Below, piece after piece: positions 1-7,815 of a stretch of 64,000 bases of DNA (positions within the stretch are counted from its first letter, which is position 1; every line of letters starts with the position of its first letter). Source of the stretch: Sphingomonas corticis (GTDB lineage: Bacteria; Pseudomonadota; Alphaproteobacteria; Sphingomonadales; Sphingomonadaceae); contig NZ_JAAVJH010000001.1 of the NCBI RefSeq assembly GCF_012035195.1, positions 372,001 through 436,000 on the forward strand, written 5' to 3'. A model generated the notes under the pieces. The model was not told the origin of the DNA, searched no databases, and saw nothing but the letters and a program-made list of their open reading frames with translations. The position numbers and the translations under genes were made by a program.

Positions 1-1
1 G

Positions 2-1057
2 GCGCTCACCTTCGTGCTCGTCGAAGGCAAGATGCGCGGGCTGTTCGCGCTGCTGTTCGGCGCGTCGGTGCTGCTGGTGGTCGAACGCGCCGAGGCGGCC
101 GGGCAGAACGCCGCCGCCGTCCACCTGCGCCGCATGGCCACGCTGTTCGTCATCGGCTGCGCGCACCTCTACCTGTTGTGGTGGGGCGACATCCTGAACC
201 AATACGCCCTTCTCGGCATCGCCGCCTTCCTCTTCGCCGGTGCGCCCACGCGGCTGCTGGTCGCCGCCGGGCTGGCGGGGGTGGCGGTGGCGGTGATCGA
301 CGGCGCGTCGCTGACGCTGACCGCCTACGCCACCGCCCCGCGCGCCACCACGGCGCAGGTCGCCGCCTGGGAGGCGCTGTCCGGCGGATGGGGCGTCCCG
401 CCGACCCGCGACCTGCTGCGCGAGATCGCGACGTTCCGCGGCGATTGGCTGCGCGGCGTCGGCTGGCGGTGGGGGATGACGGCCAACCCCTTCGCGACCG
501 CGCTGCGCGACGGGGCGGAGACGTTGGGCTACATGCTGCTCGGGATGGCGGCGTATCGCGGCGGCTTGCTGACGGGCGGCTGGTCCCGCCGCGGCTATCG
601 CCGGCTCGCGCTGGCGACGCTGCCCCTCACGCTGGCGATCCACGTCGGACTGGCGCTCGCCACCTGGAGGAGCGGGTTCGACCTGCGCCGCGTCCTCCTC
701 GCTTCCATGCTCGTGTCGCCGCTGGTCCGCCCGGCGATGGTGCTGGGCTATGCCGCGCTGCTGCTGCTCGCCTTCCGGCCCGCCGGCACGCTGTCGCGCT
801 GCGTGGCGGCGGCCGGGCGGATGGCGCTCAGCAACTATCTCGCGACCAGCCTTGTTATGGTCCTGTTCTTCGACGGCTGGGGCCTCGGCCAGTTCGCGCG
901 CTGGCCCCGCGCGTCGCTCTACTGGCTCGTGCCCGTCGCCTGGACCGTCATGCTGCTGTGGTCACCCTGGTGGCTCCGCCGATTCGCTTACGGCCCTGCC
1001 GAATGGGTGTGGCGAGCGCTGGCACGCGGCGAACGGCCCGCGTGGCGCGCCGTGTAG
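2..1057 (+). CDS. DUF418 family membrane protein (5' partial)
   Basis: The reading frame is open from the first bases of the window, so the true start lies upstream; the GTG at 14 is only an internal codon. About 350 residues are visible. They contain some seven or eight hydrophobic spans and the run HLYLLWWGDILNQYALLG, which is characteristic of the DUF418/YeiB family of polytopic inner-membrane proteins. The C-terminal half has the family features LSNYLATSLVM and a final aromatic, basic tail. The substrate of the family is not established; a transport or acyl-transfer role has been suggested for related proteins. It is followed 77 bp later by the iron-storage genes, which look like a separate unit. 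Family assignment is good, function unknown. Confidence 0.8.
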   Translation, partial: ALTFVLVEGKMRGLFALLFGASVLLVVERAEAAGQNAAAVHLRRMATLFVIGCAHLYLLWWGDILNQYALLGIAAFLFAGAPTRLLVAAGLAGVAVAVIDGASLTLTAYATAPRATTAQVAAWEALSGGWGVPPTRDLLREIATFRGDWLRGVGWRWGMTANPFATALRDGAETLGYMLLGMAAYRGGLLTGGWSRRGYRRLALATLPLTLAIHVGLALATWRSGFDLRRVLLASMLVSPLVRPAMVLGYAALLLLAFRPAGTLSRCVAAAGRMALSNYLATSLVMVLFFDGWGLGQFARWPRASLYWLVPVAWTVMLLWSPWWLRRFAYGPAEWVWRALARGERPAWRAV

Positions 1058-1081
1058 TTGCGAACGCGACGCAGAAGTTCT

Positions 1082-1096
1082 TGCGAATAATTCTCA
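1082..1096 (+). promoter_or_regulatory. Fur-box-like operator upstream of bfd
   Basis: TGCGAATAATTCTCA is an imperfect inverted repeat (TGCGAAT/ATTCTCA) that closely resembles the proteobacterial Fur consensus. It lies 38 bp before the bfd start. Because bfd mobilises iron out of bacterioferritin, repression by an iron-sensing regulator at this position makes biological sense. No footprint can be inferred from sequence alone. Confidence 0.6.
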
Positions 1097-1134
1097 CCTG
1101 CGCTACTGACGCGATCGAAGCGAGGGGTTCGTCG

Positions 1135-1305
1135 ATGGTCGTGTGCGTCTGCAACGCAATTCGGGAATGTCAGGTGCGAGAGGCCGCCCGGTCCGGTTCG
1201 ACCACGGCCTGCCAGGCCTACCGCAGCATGGGTCGCCAGCCGAAATGTGGCCAGTGCGTCCCGTTCGCGCGGGAGATCATCGATCAGGAACGCGCAGCCG
1301 CTTAA
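1135..1305 (+). CDS. bfd: Bacterioferritin-associated ferredoxin Bfd
   Basis: This 56-residue protein matches the BFD-like [2Fe-2S] family. Its N-terminus has the CxC pair (Cys4, Cys6) and the C-terminal half has the CxxC pair (KCGQC), spaced as in Bfd. The intervening Ala/Arg-rich helices (VREAARSGSTTACQAYR) are also typical. Bfd docks on bacterioferritin and delivers electrons to the haem, releasing ferrous iron to the cytosol. The ATG at 1135 gives the normal family length. It is preceded by a Fur-box-like site and followed by bfr about 100 bp downstream in the same direction, so a coordinated iron storage/release pair is likely. Confidence 0.9.
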   Translation: MVVCVCNAIRECQVREAARSGSTTACQAYRSMGRQPKCGQCVPFAREIIDQERAAA

Positions 1306-1406
1306 GCCTCGCAATAGCGAAGAAACCGCAGTTTTCCGCCACTTTCAGGCTTGTCGCCGACCAGCGTGACGGCGTATTTGCGGCTCCAGCAAACACGGAG
1401 CCGATC

Positions 1407-1922
1407 ATGAAGGGCGACCCCCAGGTCATCGACTATCTGAACGAGGCGCTCAAGAACGAGCTGACCGCGATCAACCAATACTGGCTGCACTATCGCCTGT
1501 TCGACCATTGGGGCGTCTACAAGCTCGCCGAGTTCGAGCGGCACGAATCCATCGACGAGATGAAGCACGCCGACTGGCTGGCGGAGCGCATCCTGTTCCT
1601 CGACGGGCTGCCCAACTTCCAGTTGCTGGGCCGCCTGCGCATCGGCGAGACCGTGGAAGAGGCGCTGAAGGCCGATCTCGCCATGGAGATCGAGGCGGTG
1701 GCGCAGCTGAAGGCCGCGGTCGCGCATTGCGAACAGGTGAAGGACTTCGTCAGCCGCGAGCTGTTCGCGCGCATTCTCGCCAGCGAGGAGGAGCATGTCG
1801 ACACGCTGGAGCGGCAATTCGAGATGATCGAGCGGATGGGCATTCACAATTACATCCAGCTCAACTCGGTCAGCGAGCACGACAAGCCGGAGAGCGGCGC
1901 CGCACCTTACCTGAAGGCGTAG
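1407..1922 (+). CDS. bfr: Bacterioferritin
   Basis: The protein has 171 residues and aligns without gaps to Escherichia coli Bfr through most of its length. It keeps all the di-iron ferroxidase ligands: Glu18, Glu51, His54, Glu94, Glu127 and His130. The haem ligand Met52 is also present, within HESIDEMKHAD. Bfr forms a 24-subunit shell in the cytoplasm that oxidises ferrous iron and stores it as mineral. The ATG at 1407 is preceded by a GGAG ribosome-binding site and begins with the canonical MKGD. The tail after residue 158 is about a dozen residues longer than in E. coli. It is paired with bfd upstream. Confidence 0.95.
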   Translation: MKGDPQVIDYLNEALKNELTAINQYWLHYRLFDHWGVYKLAEFERHESIDEMKHADWLAERILFLDGLPNFQLLGRLRIGETVEEALKADLAMEIEAVAQLKAAVAHCEQVKDFVSRELFARILASEEEHVDTLERQFEMIERMGIHNYIQLNSVSEHDKPESGAAPYLKA

Positions 1923-1929
1923 CCACGCG

Positions 1930-2340
1930 TCAAAGGCGACGGCCGAAGCCCTGTGCCGGCCGCCGCTGCGCCAGCGGATTCGCCTCGCGTTCCAGCAGCT
2001 CCAGCGTCCGCACGAACAGCGGGCGCAGCGCGACCACGTCCTCGATCGCGCCGCTGGGCGAGTCGCGCCGCTCGACGCAGGCGCGGGCGTGGTCCTCGAT
2101 CTTCTCCGCCAGCGTCGCCAGCGGGTCCGCGCCGAACTGGCGCGCCTCCCCTTTGAGCGTGTGCGCCGGGATCACCATCGCCGCCGCATTGTCGGCCCGC
2201 AGCGCCCCCTCCAGCGCCCTCAGCGACTTCTCGCCATCCTCGCGCAGGTAGCCGAGCAGCCGCACGAACGACGCGCCCAGCTCCGCGCGCGCGCGCTGAT
2301 AGGCGACGTGGTCGATCAATATGCCACCTTCGAACGACAC
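1930..2340 (-). CDS. Hpt domain phosphotransfer protein
   Basis: This 136-residue protein is a stand-alone histidine phosphotransfer (Hpt) domain. The key motif AHTLKG places the phospho-accepting histidine at residue 60, followed by the expected helix (FGADPLATLAEKIE). Such proteins pass phosphate between response-regulator receiver domains in multistep phosphorelays. No histidine kinase or response regulator is nearby, so its partners are encoded elsewhere. It is convergent with bfr, only 7 bp apart, and sits upstream of der in the same direction with 77 bp between them. Function beyond phosphotransfer cannot be inferred. Confidence 0.85.
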   Translation of the reverse strand: MSFEGGILIDHVAYQRARAELGASFVRLLGYLREDGEKSLRALEGALRADNAAAMVIPAHTLKGEARQFGADPLATLAEKIEDHARACVERRDSPSGAIEDVVALRPLFVRTLELLEREANPLAQRRPAQGFGRRL

Positions 2341-2417
2341 CTTACCCTCCCGGCTCCCAATGCCCGGTCGTTGTCACCGCGCCATCTTGCCGCAAATCGG
2401 TAAAGGCGAGGTAAGCG

Positions 2418-3782
2418 TCAGCTGTCGAAGGGGTTTTTCGGCGCGCGCAGCATCAGTCGCACGGGCACGGCGCCGAAACCCAGCTCGCGCCGGATGCCGT
2501 TGACGAGATAGCGCTGGTAGCTGACCGGCAGCAGGTCGACGCGCGTGCCGAACAGCACGAAGCCCGGCGGACGCGTCTTCGCCTGGGTCATGTAGCGCGG
2601 CTTGATCCGCTTGCCGCCGGGGGCGGGCGGCGGATTCGCCTCGATCGCGCGCTCGAACCAGCGGTTGAGCTCCCCCGTCGGCACGCGCCGCGACCATGCC
2701 TCGCGCGTTTCGAACGCGGCGGAGAGCATCTGGTCCAGCCCCTTGCCCGTCGCCGCCGACACCGCCAGCAGCGGCACGCCGCGCGCCTGCGCCAGCCCCT
2801 CGTCCAGCGCGGCGCGCACGCCGTTGAACAGCTTCGACGGCTCCTCCGCCACATCCCATTTGTTGAGTGCGATCAAGAGGGCGCGGCCTTCCTCCAGCAC
2901 CTTGTCGGCGATGCGCAGGTCCTGCGCCTCCAGCCCGAGCGTGGCGTCGAGCAGCAGCACGACCACCTCGGCGAAATCGACCGCGTGGAGCGCGTCGGCG
3001 ACGGACAGCTTCTCCAGCTTGTCCTGCACCTTCGCCCGCTTGCGCATGCCGGCGGTATCGATCAGCCGGACCTGCCGCACCTCGCCGCGCGAGTCGCGCC
3101 ATTCCCAGTCGATCGCGATCGAATCGCGCGTGATCCCCGCCTCCGGCCCGGTAATCATGCGGTCCTCGCCCAGCAGGCGATTGACCAGCGTCGACTTGCC
3201 CGCGTTGGGACGGCCGACGATGGCCAGCTTCAGCGGTGCGTCGGGCCTCTCCTCGTCCTCTGCCTCTTCCTCGACGCTCAGAGCGTCGAGGTGTGGCAGC
3301 AGTTGCTCGAACAGGTCGGCCAGCCCCTCGCCGTGCTCGGCGGACAGCTGCACCGGATCGCCGAAGCCAAGCGCGAGCGACTCCAGCACGCCCTGCTCGC
3401 CCGCGCGGCCCTCCGCCTTGTTCGCCACCAGCACGATCGGGGTGGAGGCGCTGCGCAGCCAGCGGGCGATCTCCTCGTCCAGCGGGACGATGCCGGCGCG
3501 CGAATCGATCACGAACAGCGCGACGTCGGCGGCGTCCACCGCCGCCTGCGTCTGCCGCCGCATCCGGCCGGGCAGCGTGTCGGGATCTTCGTCCTCGTAG
3601 CCGGCGGTGTCGATGACGCGGAAGTCGAGGCCCAGGAGGTGCGCGTCGCCCTCACGCCGGTCACGCGTCACGCCGGGGCGGTCATCGACCAGCGCCAGCT
3701 TCTTGCCGACCAGGCGGTTGAACAGCGTCGACTTGCCGACATTGGGGCGACCGACGATCGCGACGGTGGGAAGCGGAGACAT
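2418..3782 (-). CDS. der: Ribosome assembly GTPase Der (EngA)
   Basis: The 454-residue product has the tandem GTPase arrangement unique to Der. Domain 1 has P-loop GRPNVGKST at residues 11-19 and switch DTAG near 58. Domain 2 has GRPNAGKST at 190-198, DTAG and NKWD. The C-terminal KH-like domain includes IKPRYMTQAKTRPPGFVLF. Der acts in late maturation of the 50S subunit. The domain-1 base-recognition motif is NKAE rather than NKxD, a conservative change. An acidic linker (EEEAEDEER, about residues 171-179) joins the GTPase domains. The start MSPLPTVAIVG is clear although the frame stays open upstream. bamB lies just upstream in the same direction, as in many proteobacteria. Confidence 0.96.
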   Translation of the reverse strand: MSPLPTVAIVGRPNVGKSTLFNRLVGKKLALVDDRPGVTRDRREGDAHLLGLDFRVIDTAGYEDEDPDTLPGRMRRQTQAAVDAADVALFVIDSRAGIVPLDEEIARWLRSASTPIVLVANKAEGRAGEQGVLESLALGFGDPVQLSAEHGEGLADLFEQLLPHLDALSVEEEAEDEERPDAPLKLAIVGRPNAGKSTLVNRLLGEDRMITGPEAGITRDSIAIDWEWRDSRGEVRQVRLIDTAGMRKRAKVQDKLEKLSVADALHAVDFAEVVVLLLDATLGLEAQDLRIADKVLEEGRALLIALNKWDVAEEPSKLFNGVRAALDEGLAQARGVPLLAVSAATGKGLDQMLSAAFETREAWSRRVPTGELNRWFERAIEANPPPAPGGKRIKPRYMTQAKTRPPGFVLFGTRVDLLPVSYQRYLVNGIRRELGFGAVPVRLMLRAPKNPFDS

Positions 3783-3814
3783 GGCGCGCGCCCTAGCGCG
3801 CCACGCCCCGTCCG

Positions 3815-5137
3815 TCACCTGTAGGCGGAGATGCGCCCGTCGCCGCTCAGCACGTACAGTGTCTGATTGGCCACGACCGGGGGCAGCGAGAAGCGCTCGC
3901 CCGCCTTGATCGTCGTCTGCACTGACCCGTCCGTGGCGGACAGGCCGACCAGTTCGCCGACCGAGTTGGTCAGCCACAATTTCTCGCCCGCCAGCACGGG
4001 ACCGAACCAATTGTAGGCGTCGTTGCGCTTTTCCACGTTCTTGAAGCCGCGCAGCTGGCTGATCCAGCGGACCTTGCCGTTGGCGCGCGACAGGCAGACG
4101 ACGCGCGCGTCGTCGGTCACGACGAAGATCCACTCTCCCGCGATCCACGGCGTGGAAATGCCCGCGAACGTCTGCTCCCACAGACGCTGCCCGGTCGCGA
4201 TCTCCAGCGCGACCATGCGGCCGCCCTGTCCGATGGCGTAGACGCGGCCGTCCTCGATCACCGGGTCGGCGTCGATGTCGGCCAGGCTGGACACCGACGT
4301 GGTGATCGACGTGCGCGACAGTGCGTCCTGCCACAGGGTCCGCCCGTTCTCGTAACGATAGGCGGTCAGTTCGCCGCTGGAGAAGCCCGCCACCACCGTG
4401 CCCGCGCTGGCGGCCGGCGCGGCGACGCCGAACACGCCCTGCGACTCGAGGCTGGCGCTGGCGTTCCACACGACGACGCCATCGGGCTGGTTCAGCGCGA
4501 AGATCTGATTGTCTTGGCTCAGCACGTAGACCTGGCCGTTGGCGATCGTCGGCGCGCCGCGCAGCGGGCCGCCCGGCTTCGCGCGCCACAATTCCTTGCC
4601 GTCCGCCGCGTTGAAGGCGACCACGTCGCCCAGCCCGTCGGTAGCGTAGACCTTGCCGTCGTCGTAGCTGACGCCGCCGCCGAAGCGCGCCGTGCGGTTC
4701 TGGTCGCCCTTCGCCACGCCCGCGGACCACAGCCGCGCGCCCGTGTCGGCGGTGAAGGCGTGGAGCGTGCCCGTCACGTCCACCGCGAACAGCTTGCCGT
4801 CGGCCACCACCGGCGCGGCGCCCAGCCGCGCGCGATTGCTGCCGCCGTCGATCTGCACCGTCCAGGCGCGCGACGGCGCGGCAGCCAGCGCGGGATGGTC
4901 CATCGACTTTTCCGCGTTGCCGCCCGACTGCGCCCACGCCGCGTTCGGCGCGGCGGCGGGCAGCAGGACCTGCACGTTGGCGAGCGCGGGATCGACCTCG
5001 ACCGCATTCTCCGACGCCAGGATCGGGACGCGCTGTCCCACCGTCGGTGTCTTCTTCGGACCGCCCTTGAAGATGCCGCAGCCCGACAGGCTGGTCAGTG
5101 CGGCGACCGCGGCCACCGCCGCGAACGACTTCCTCAT
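3815..5137 (-). CDS. bamB: Outer membrane assembly lipoprotein BamB
   Basis: A 440-residue lipoprotein with a PQQ-type eight-bladed beta-propeller. The N-terminus is a type II signal peptide with lipobox LSGC (lipidated Cys20). The propeller shows repeated blades such as DGKLFAVDVTGTLHAFTADTG, DGKVYATDGLGDVVAFN and EDGRVYAIGQGGRMVALE. BamB binds BamA and supports insertion of beta-barrel proteins into the outer membrane. The ATG at 5137 overlaps the stop of the upstream YfgM-like gene by 4 bp (ATGA), and der follows 32 bp after its end. This YfgM-BamB-Der order is conserved in proteobacteria and supports the call. Confidence 0.93.
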   Translation of the reverse strand: MRKSFAAVAAVAALTSLSGCGIFKGGPKKTPTVGQRVPILASENAVEVDPALANVQVLLPAAAPNAAWAQSGGNAEKSMDHPALAAAPSRAWTVQIDGGSNRARLGAAPVVADGKLFAVDVTGTLHAFTADTGARLWSAGVAKGDQNRTARFGGGVSYDDGKVYATDGLGDVVAFNAADGKELWRAKPGGPLRGAPTIANGQVYVLSQDNQIFALNQPDGVVVWNASASLESQGVFGVAAPAASAGTVVAGFSSGELTAYRYENGRTLWQDALSRTSITTSVSSLADIDADPVIEDGRVYAIGQGGRMVALEIATGQRLWEQTFAGISTPWIAGEWIFVVTDDARVVCLSRANGKVRWISQLRGFKNVEKRNDAYNWFGPVLAGEKLWLTNSVGELVGLSATDGSVQTTIKAGERFSLPPVVANQTLYVLSGDGRISAYR

Positions 5138-5865
5138 TGCTTGGTCACACCCTTGTTGCCGGCGTTGGTCGCGCCCGGGGCCCGCGTGCCCGCGGGCGCA
5201 TCCACCCCCATCGCGCTCGACATCTGAACCGCACGTTGACGCAGGGAGGGCGGCACGCCCTCGTCGCGCGCGATCATCGCGAAGGTCTGCGCCGCCAGGT
5301 CGCGCCGCCCCTGCTTCAAATAGGCCGCGGCGACCAGCTCGCCCGCGCTGCCCAGCCACGGATTGCCCGGCACGACCAGCGACTTCAATCGCGTAACGAC
5401 GGTAGCGGGGGCGAGCGTGTCGAACTCCGCGCTGGTCTGGCGGATCAGCGCCAGGTCGCGGAACGGCTGCGCCACGGCGGTGTCGCCGGCGATCGTCCCG
5501 AACTTCTGCGCCGCGCCCTTCAGGTCGTTTTTCACGAGCAGCAGGTCCGCCTGGGTAAAGGCGGCGAGCGTGCGATAGCCCTCCCGCTTCGACGCGGCGA
5601 GCTCCGCCAGCGGCTTGGCCGCGCCCGCGGTGTCCTGCGCCGCGAGATAGTCGTAGGCGGACTGGAGCTTCTCGCCCTCCTTCTCCGCGGCGACGGTCTG
5701 CTGGTGCCGGTAGAAGAGAAAGGCGCCGAAGGCGGCGAGCGCGACGACGACCGCGACGATCGCCACCCGGCCCCATCGCCGCCACAGCGCCACCGCCTGG
5801 TCGCGGCGCAGCTCCTCGTCGACTTCGCGCAGGAACGCTTCGTTGTTCTGGGGCGTCAGCGCCAC
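5134..5865 (-). CDS. YfgM-like TPR membrane protein
   Basis: A 243-residue protein with a short cytosolic N-terminus (MALTPQNNEAFLREVDEELRRDQ), one membrane span at about residues 31-51, and a periplasmic TPR-like helical domain. This is the architecture of YfgM, a partner of SecYEG and the periplasmic chaperone network. The typical motif AYDYLAAQDTAGAAKPLAELA is present. It overlaps bamB by 4 bp, so the two are probably translationally coupled. The C-terminal 35 residues are low complexity and may be disordered. Family assignment is strong, precise role inferred from E. coli. Confidence 0.85.
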   Translation of the reverse strand: MALTPQNNEAFLREVDEELRRDQAVALWRRWGRVAIVAVVVALAAFGAFLFYRHQQTVAAEKEGEKLQSAYDYLAAQDTAGAAKPLAELAASKREGYRTLAAFTQADLLLVKNDLKGAAQKFGTIAGDTAVAQPFRDLALIRQTSAEFDTLAPATVVTRLKSLVVPGNPWLGSAGELVAAAYLKQGRRDLAAQTFAMIARDEGVPPSLRQRAVQMSSAMGVDAPAGTRAPGATNAGNKGVTKQ

Positions 5866-5929
5866 CGCTCACTCCGCTTCTGAAAGGGAAACGCCGCGCT
5901 CTAGCCGAGGCGCGCGCGCGTGGAAAGTG

Positions 5930-6808
5930 TCACGCCTTCGGCGCGTAGGTCTGCTCCGCCGTGGGAAAGCTGCGGTCGCGTACCTCCCCGGCGTAGGTCG
6001 CCGCGCGATCGGAGATGAAGCCGGCCATGTCGCCGTAGCGCTTCACGAAGCGCGGCGTCCGCTCGAACAGGCCCAGCATGTCCTCCGCCACCAGCACCTG
6101 GCCGTCGCACTGCGCCGACGCGCCGATGCCGATCGTCGGCACGCCGACCGCCCGCGTGATCTCGATCGCGATCGGCTCCACCACGCCCTCGATCACCACG
6201 GCGAAGGCCCCCGCCTGCGCCACCGCGCGCGCGTCGCCGACGATCTTCGCCGCCTCCGCCTCGCTGCGCCCGCGCGCGCCATAGCCGCCGAGCGCGTTCA
6301 CCGCCTGCGGCGTCAGGCCGACGTGCCCCATCACCGGGATGCCGCGATCGGAGAGGAAGGCGACCGTTTCCGCCATGGCCTCTCCCCCCTCCAGCTTCAC
6401 CGCCGCCGCGCCCGTCTCCTTCAGCAGAAAGGCCGCGCTCTCGAACGCCTGCCGGGGCGACGCCTCGTAGCTGCCGAAGGGCATGTCGACGACGACCAGC
6501 GCGTGATAGCTGCCGCGCACCACCGCCGCGCCGTGCGCCGCCATCATCTGCAAGGTGACCGGCACGGTGGAGGGCAGGCCGTAGATCACCTGCCCCAGGC
6601 TGTCGCCGACCAGCAGCAGGTCGCAGTGCGGATCGAGCAGCTGCGCGGTCCGCACCGTATAGGCGGTCAGCATCACCAGCGGCTCGCCCCTGCCCTCGGC
6701 GATCGCCTGCTTGCGCGCGCGGATCGCCGGGACGGTCAGGCGCTTCATCGGCGCGGCCACGGGGGTGGCGCGGCTGGTGGAGGTGTCGATGGTGAAGGTG
6801 GTGGACAT
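5930..6808 (-). CDS. panB: 3-methyl-2-oxobutanoate hydroxymethyltransferase PanB
   Basis: PanB transfers a hydroxymethyl group from 5,10-methylene-tetrahydrofolate to alpha-ketoisovalerate, giving ketopantoate, the first committed step of pantothenate synthesis. The 292-residue sequence has the (beta/alpha)8 signatures [23 protein letters not shown] (metal-binding Asp), [10 protein letters not shown] (second Asp), KLEGG (metal Glu) and VIEGV (catalytic Glu). About 20 extra N-terminal residues are Thr/Ser/Ala-rich; Met21 ([13 protein letters not shown]) is the alternative start nearest the family norm. No panC is adjacent. The type III pantothenate kinase coaX of the same pathway lies about 52 kb away in this window. 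Confidence 0.95.
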   Translation of the reverse strand: MSTTFTIDTSTSRATPVAAPMKRLTVPAIRARKQAIAEGRGEPLVMLTAYTVRTAQLLDPHCDLLLVGDSLGQVIYGLPSTVPVTLQMMAAHGAAVVRGSYHALVVVDMPFGSYEASPRQAFESAAFLLKETGAAAVKLEGGEAMAETVAFLSDRGIPVMGHVGLTPQAVNALGGYGARGRSEAEAAKIVGDARAVAQAGAFAVVIEGVVEPIAIEITRAVGVPTIGIGASAQCDGQVLVAEDMLGLFERTPRFVKRYGDMAGFISDRAATYAGEVRDRSFPTAEQTYAPKA

Positions 6809-6832
6809 GCGCCCGTCCCTACCCCGCCCCGC

Positions 6833-7252
6833 TCACGCGATCCAGCGCCGCGCCCGCGCGCGGCGCGCGAGCCACAGCGCGAAGACGCCGATCGCGAGGA
6901 TGACGGCGGGGAAATAGGTGACGAAGACGCCCTTGGCGGCGATGATGTCGGTCGCGGCGAAGAGCCAGCCGAACTGGACGAGGATCGCCACGATGGAGAT
7001 GGCGGCGAGCGGCACCGCCAGCACGGACCGGAACAGCAGCGCCAGCGCCGCGAGGAAGCCGGTGCCCACGGCCACCGCGTAGATCGCATTGTACCACACC
7101 GGCAGCCGCGCGTAGAGCGCCCGGTCGTAGTCGCTCGCCGGCCCCATCGCCTCGGCGCCTAGCCGGAACTGCTGGATGCAGGCGAAGACGCCGGCGGCGC
7201 CCCACAGCAGCAGCAGCACGACGACGATCATGAACCAGCCCGGCCGCTTCAT
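6833..7252 (-). CDS. Small four-span membrane protein, unknown function
   Basis: A 139-residue hydrophobic protein with about four predicted spans, at roughly residues 5-25, 55-78, 83-103 and 112-132, and a basic C-terminus (ARRARARRW). The ATG at 7252 is preceded by the strong ribosome-binding site GGGAGGGGAGGGG, which favours it over an earlier in-frame Met at 7300. A competing open frame of similar size on the same strand is Arg-rich and lacks hydrophobic spans, so it is rejected. The protein resembles small uncharacterised sphingomonad membrane proteins. It ends 24 bp before the panB start, so the two may share a transcript. Function unknown. Confidence 0.7.
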   Translation of the reverse strand: MKRPGWFMIVVVLLLLWGAAGVFACIQQFRLGAEAMGPASDYDRALYARLPVWYNAIYAVAVGTGFLAALALLFRSVLAVPLAAISIVAILVQFGWLFAATDIIAAKGVFVTYFPAVILAIGVFALWLARRARARRWIA

Positions 7253-7301
7253 CGCACCCCTCCCCTCCCATCCCGCGCGCCACCATGCGCTCGGCCGCAT
7301 C

Positions 7302-7649
7302 TTAGGGGAAGAGGGCGGCGTAGCGCTCCGACCCGAAGCCCACTTCCAGCCGGTCGCCGTCGACCAGCACCGGGCGCTTGATGGCGGACGGATGCGCCAG
7401 CATGATCGCCACCGCCCGGTCGCGATCGAGGCCCGCGCGATCCGCCTCGGGCAGCTTGCGGAAGGTGGTGCCGGCGCGGTTCAGCAGCACCTCCCAACCC
7501 AGCCGGTCGACCCATCGCTCCAGCGCGGCGGCGTCGACGCCGGCCTTCTTGTAGTCGTGGAAGGTGAAGGCGACGCCGTGGTCGTCGAGCCACGTGCGCG
7601 CCTTCTTGACGGTGTCGCAGTTGGAGATGCCGTGGAGGATGGCGGTCAT
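7302..7649 (-). CDS. ArsC/Spx-family reductase (YffB type)
   Basis: A 115-residue thioredoxin-fold protein of the ArsC/Spx/YffB family. The N-terminus is ILHGISNCDTVKKARTWLD, with a single active-site-like cysteine (NCDT), followed by the family features FHDYKKAG, LLNRAGTTFRKL, IMLAHPSAIKRPVLV and GFGSERYAALF. YffB-type proteins are small glutathione-dependent thiol reductases; arsenate reduction is not shown for most of them. The ATG at 7649 has the ribosome-binding site AAGGTGAG; the frame remains open upstream but that extension is Arg/Pro-rich and unconserved. It is followed by the small membrane protein 49 bp downstream. Confidence 0.85.
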   Translation of the reverse strand: MTAILHGISNCDTVKKARTWLDDHGVAFTFHDYKKAGVDAAALERWVDRLGWEVLLNRAGTTFRKLPEADRAGLDRDRAVAIMLAHPSAIKRPVLVDGDRLEVGFGSERYAALFP

Positions 7650-7815
7650 GGTCTCACCTTTGGACAGGAGGTGCAGCGCGAATGTTGAGAATGTTGGCCG
7701 GTTCGCGCGCCTTTCGTCGACATTCGCCGGCCGCACGGTGCCCGGCCGCCGCTCGCCGCATCTTGGCGAAGGTGGCCGACGTAGGACAGCCCTTCCTCGC
7801 CACGGCAAGCAGCCG

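Noticed and set aside
6819..7286. Alternative 155-codon frame over the small membrane protein
   Set aside because: Arg/Gly-rich, no hydrophobic spans and no good ribosome-binding site; the other frame has four spans and a strong one.
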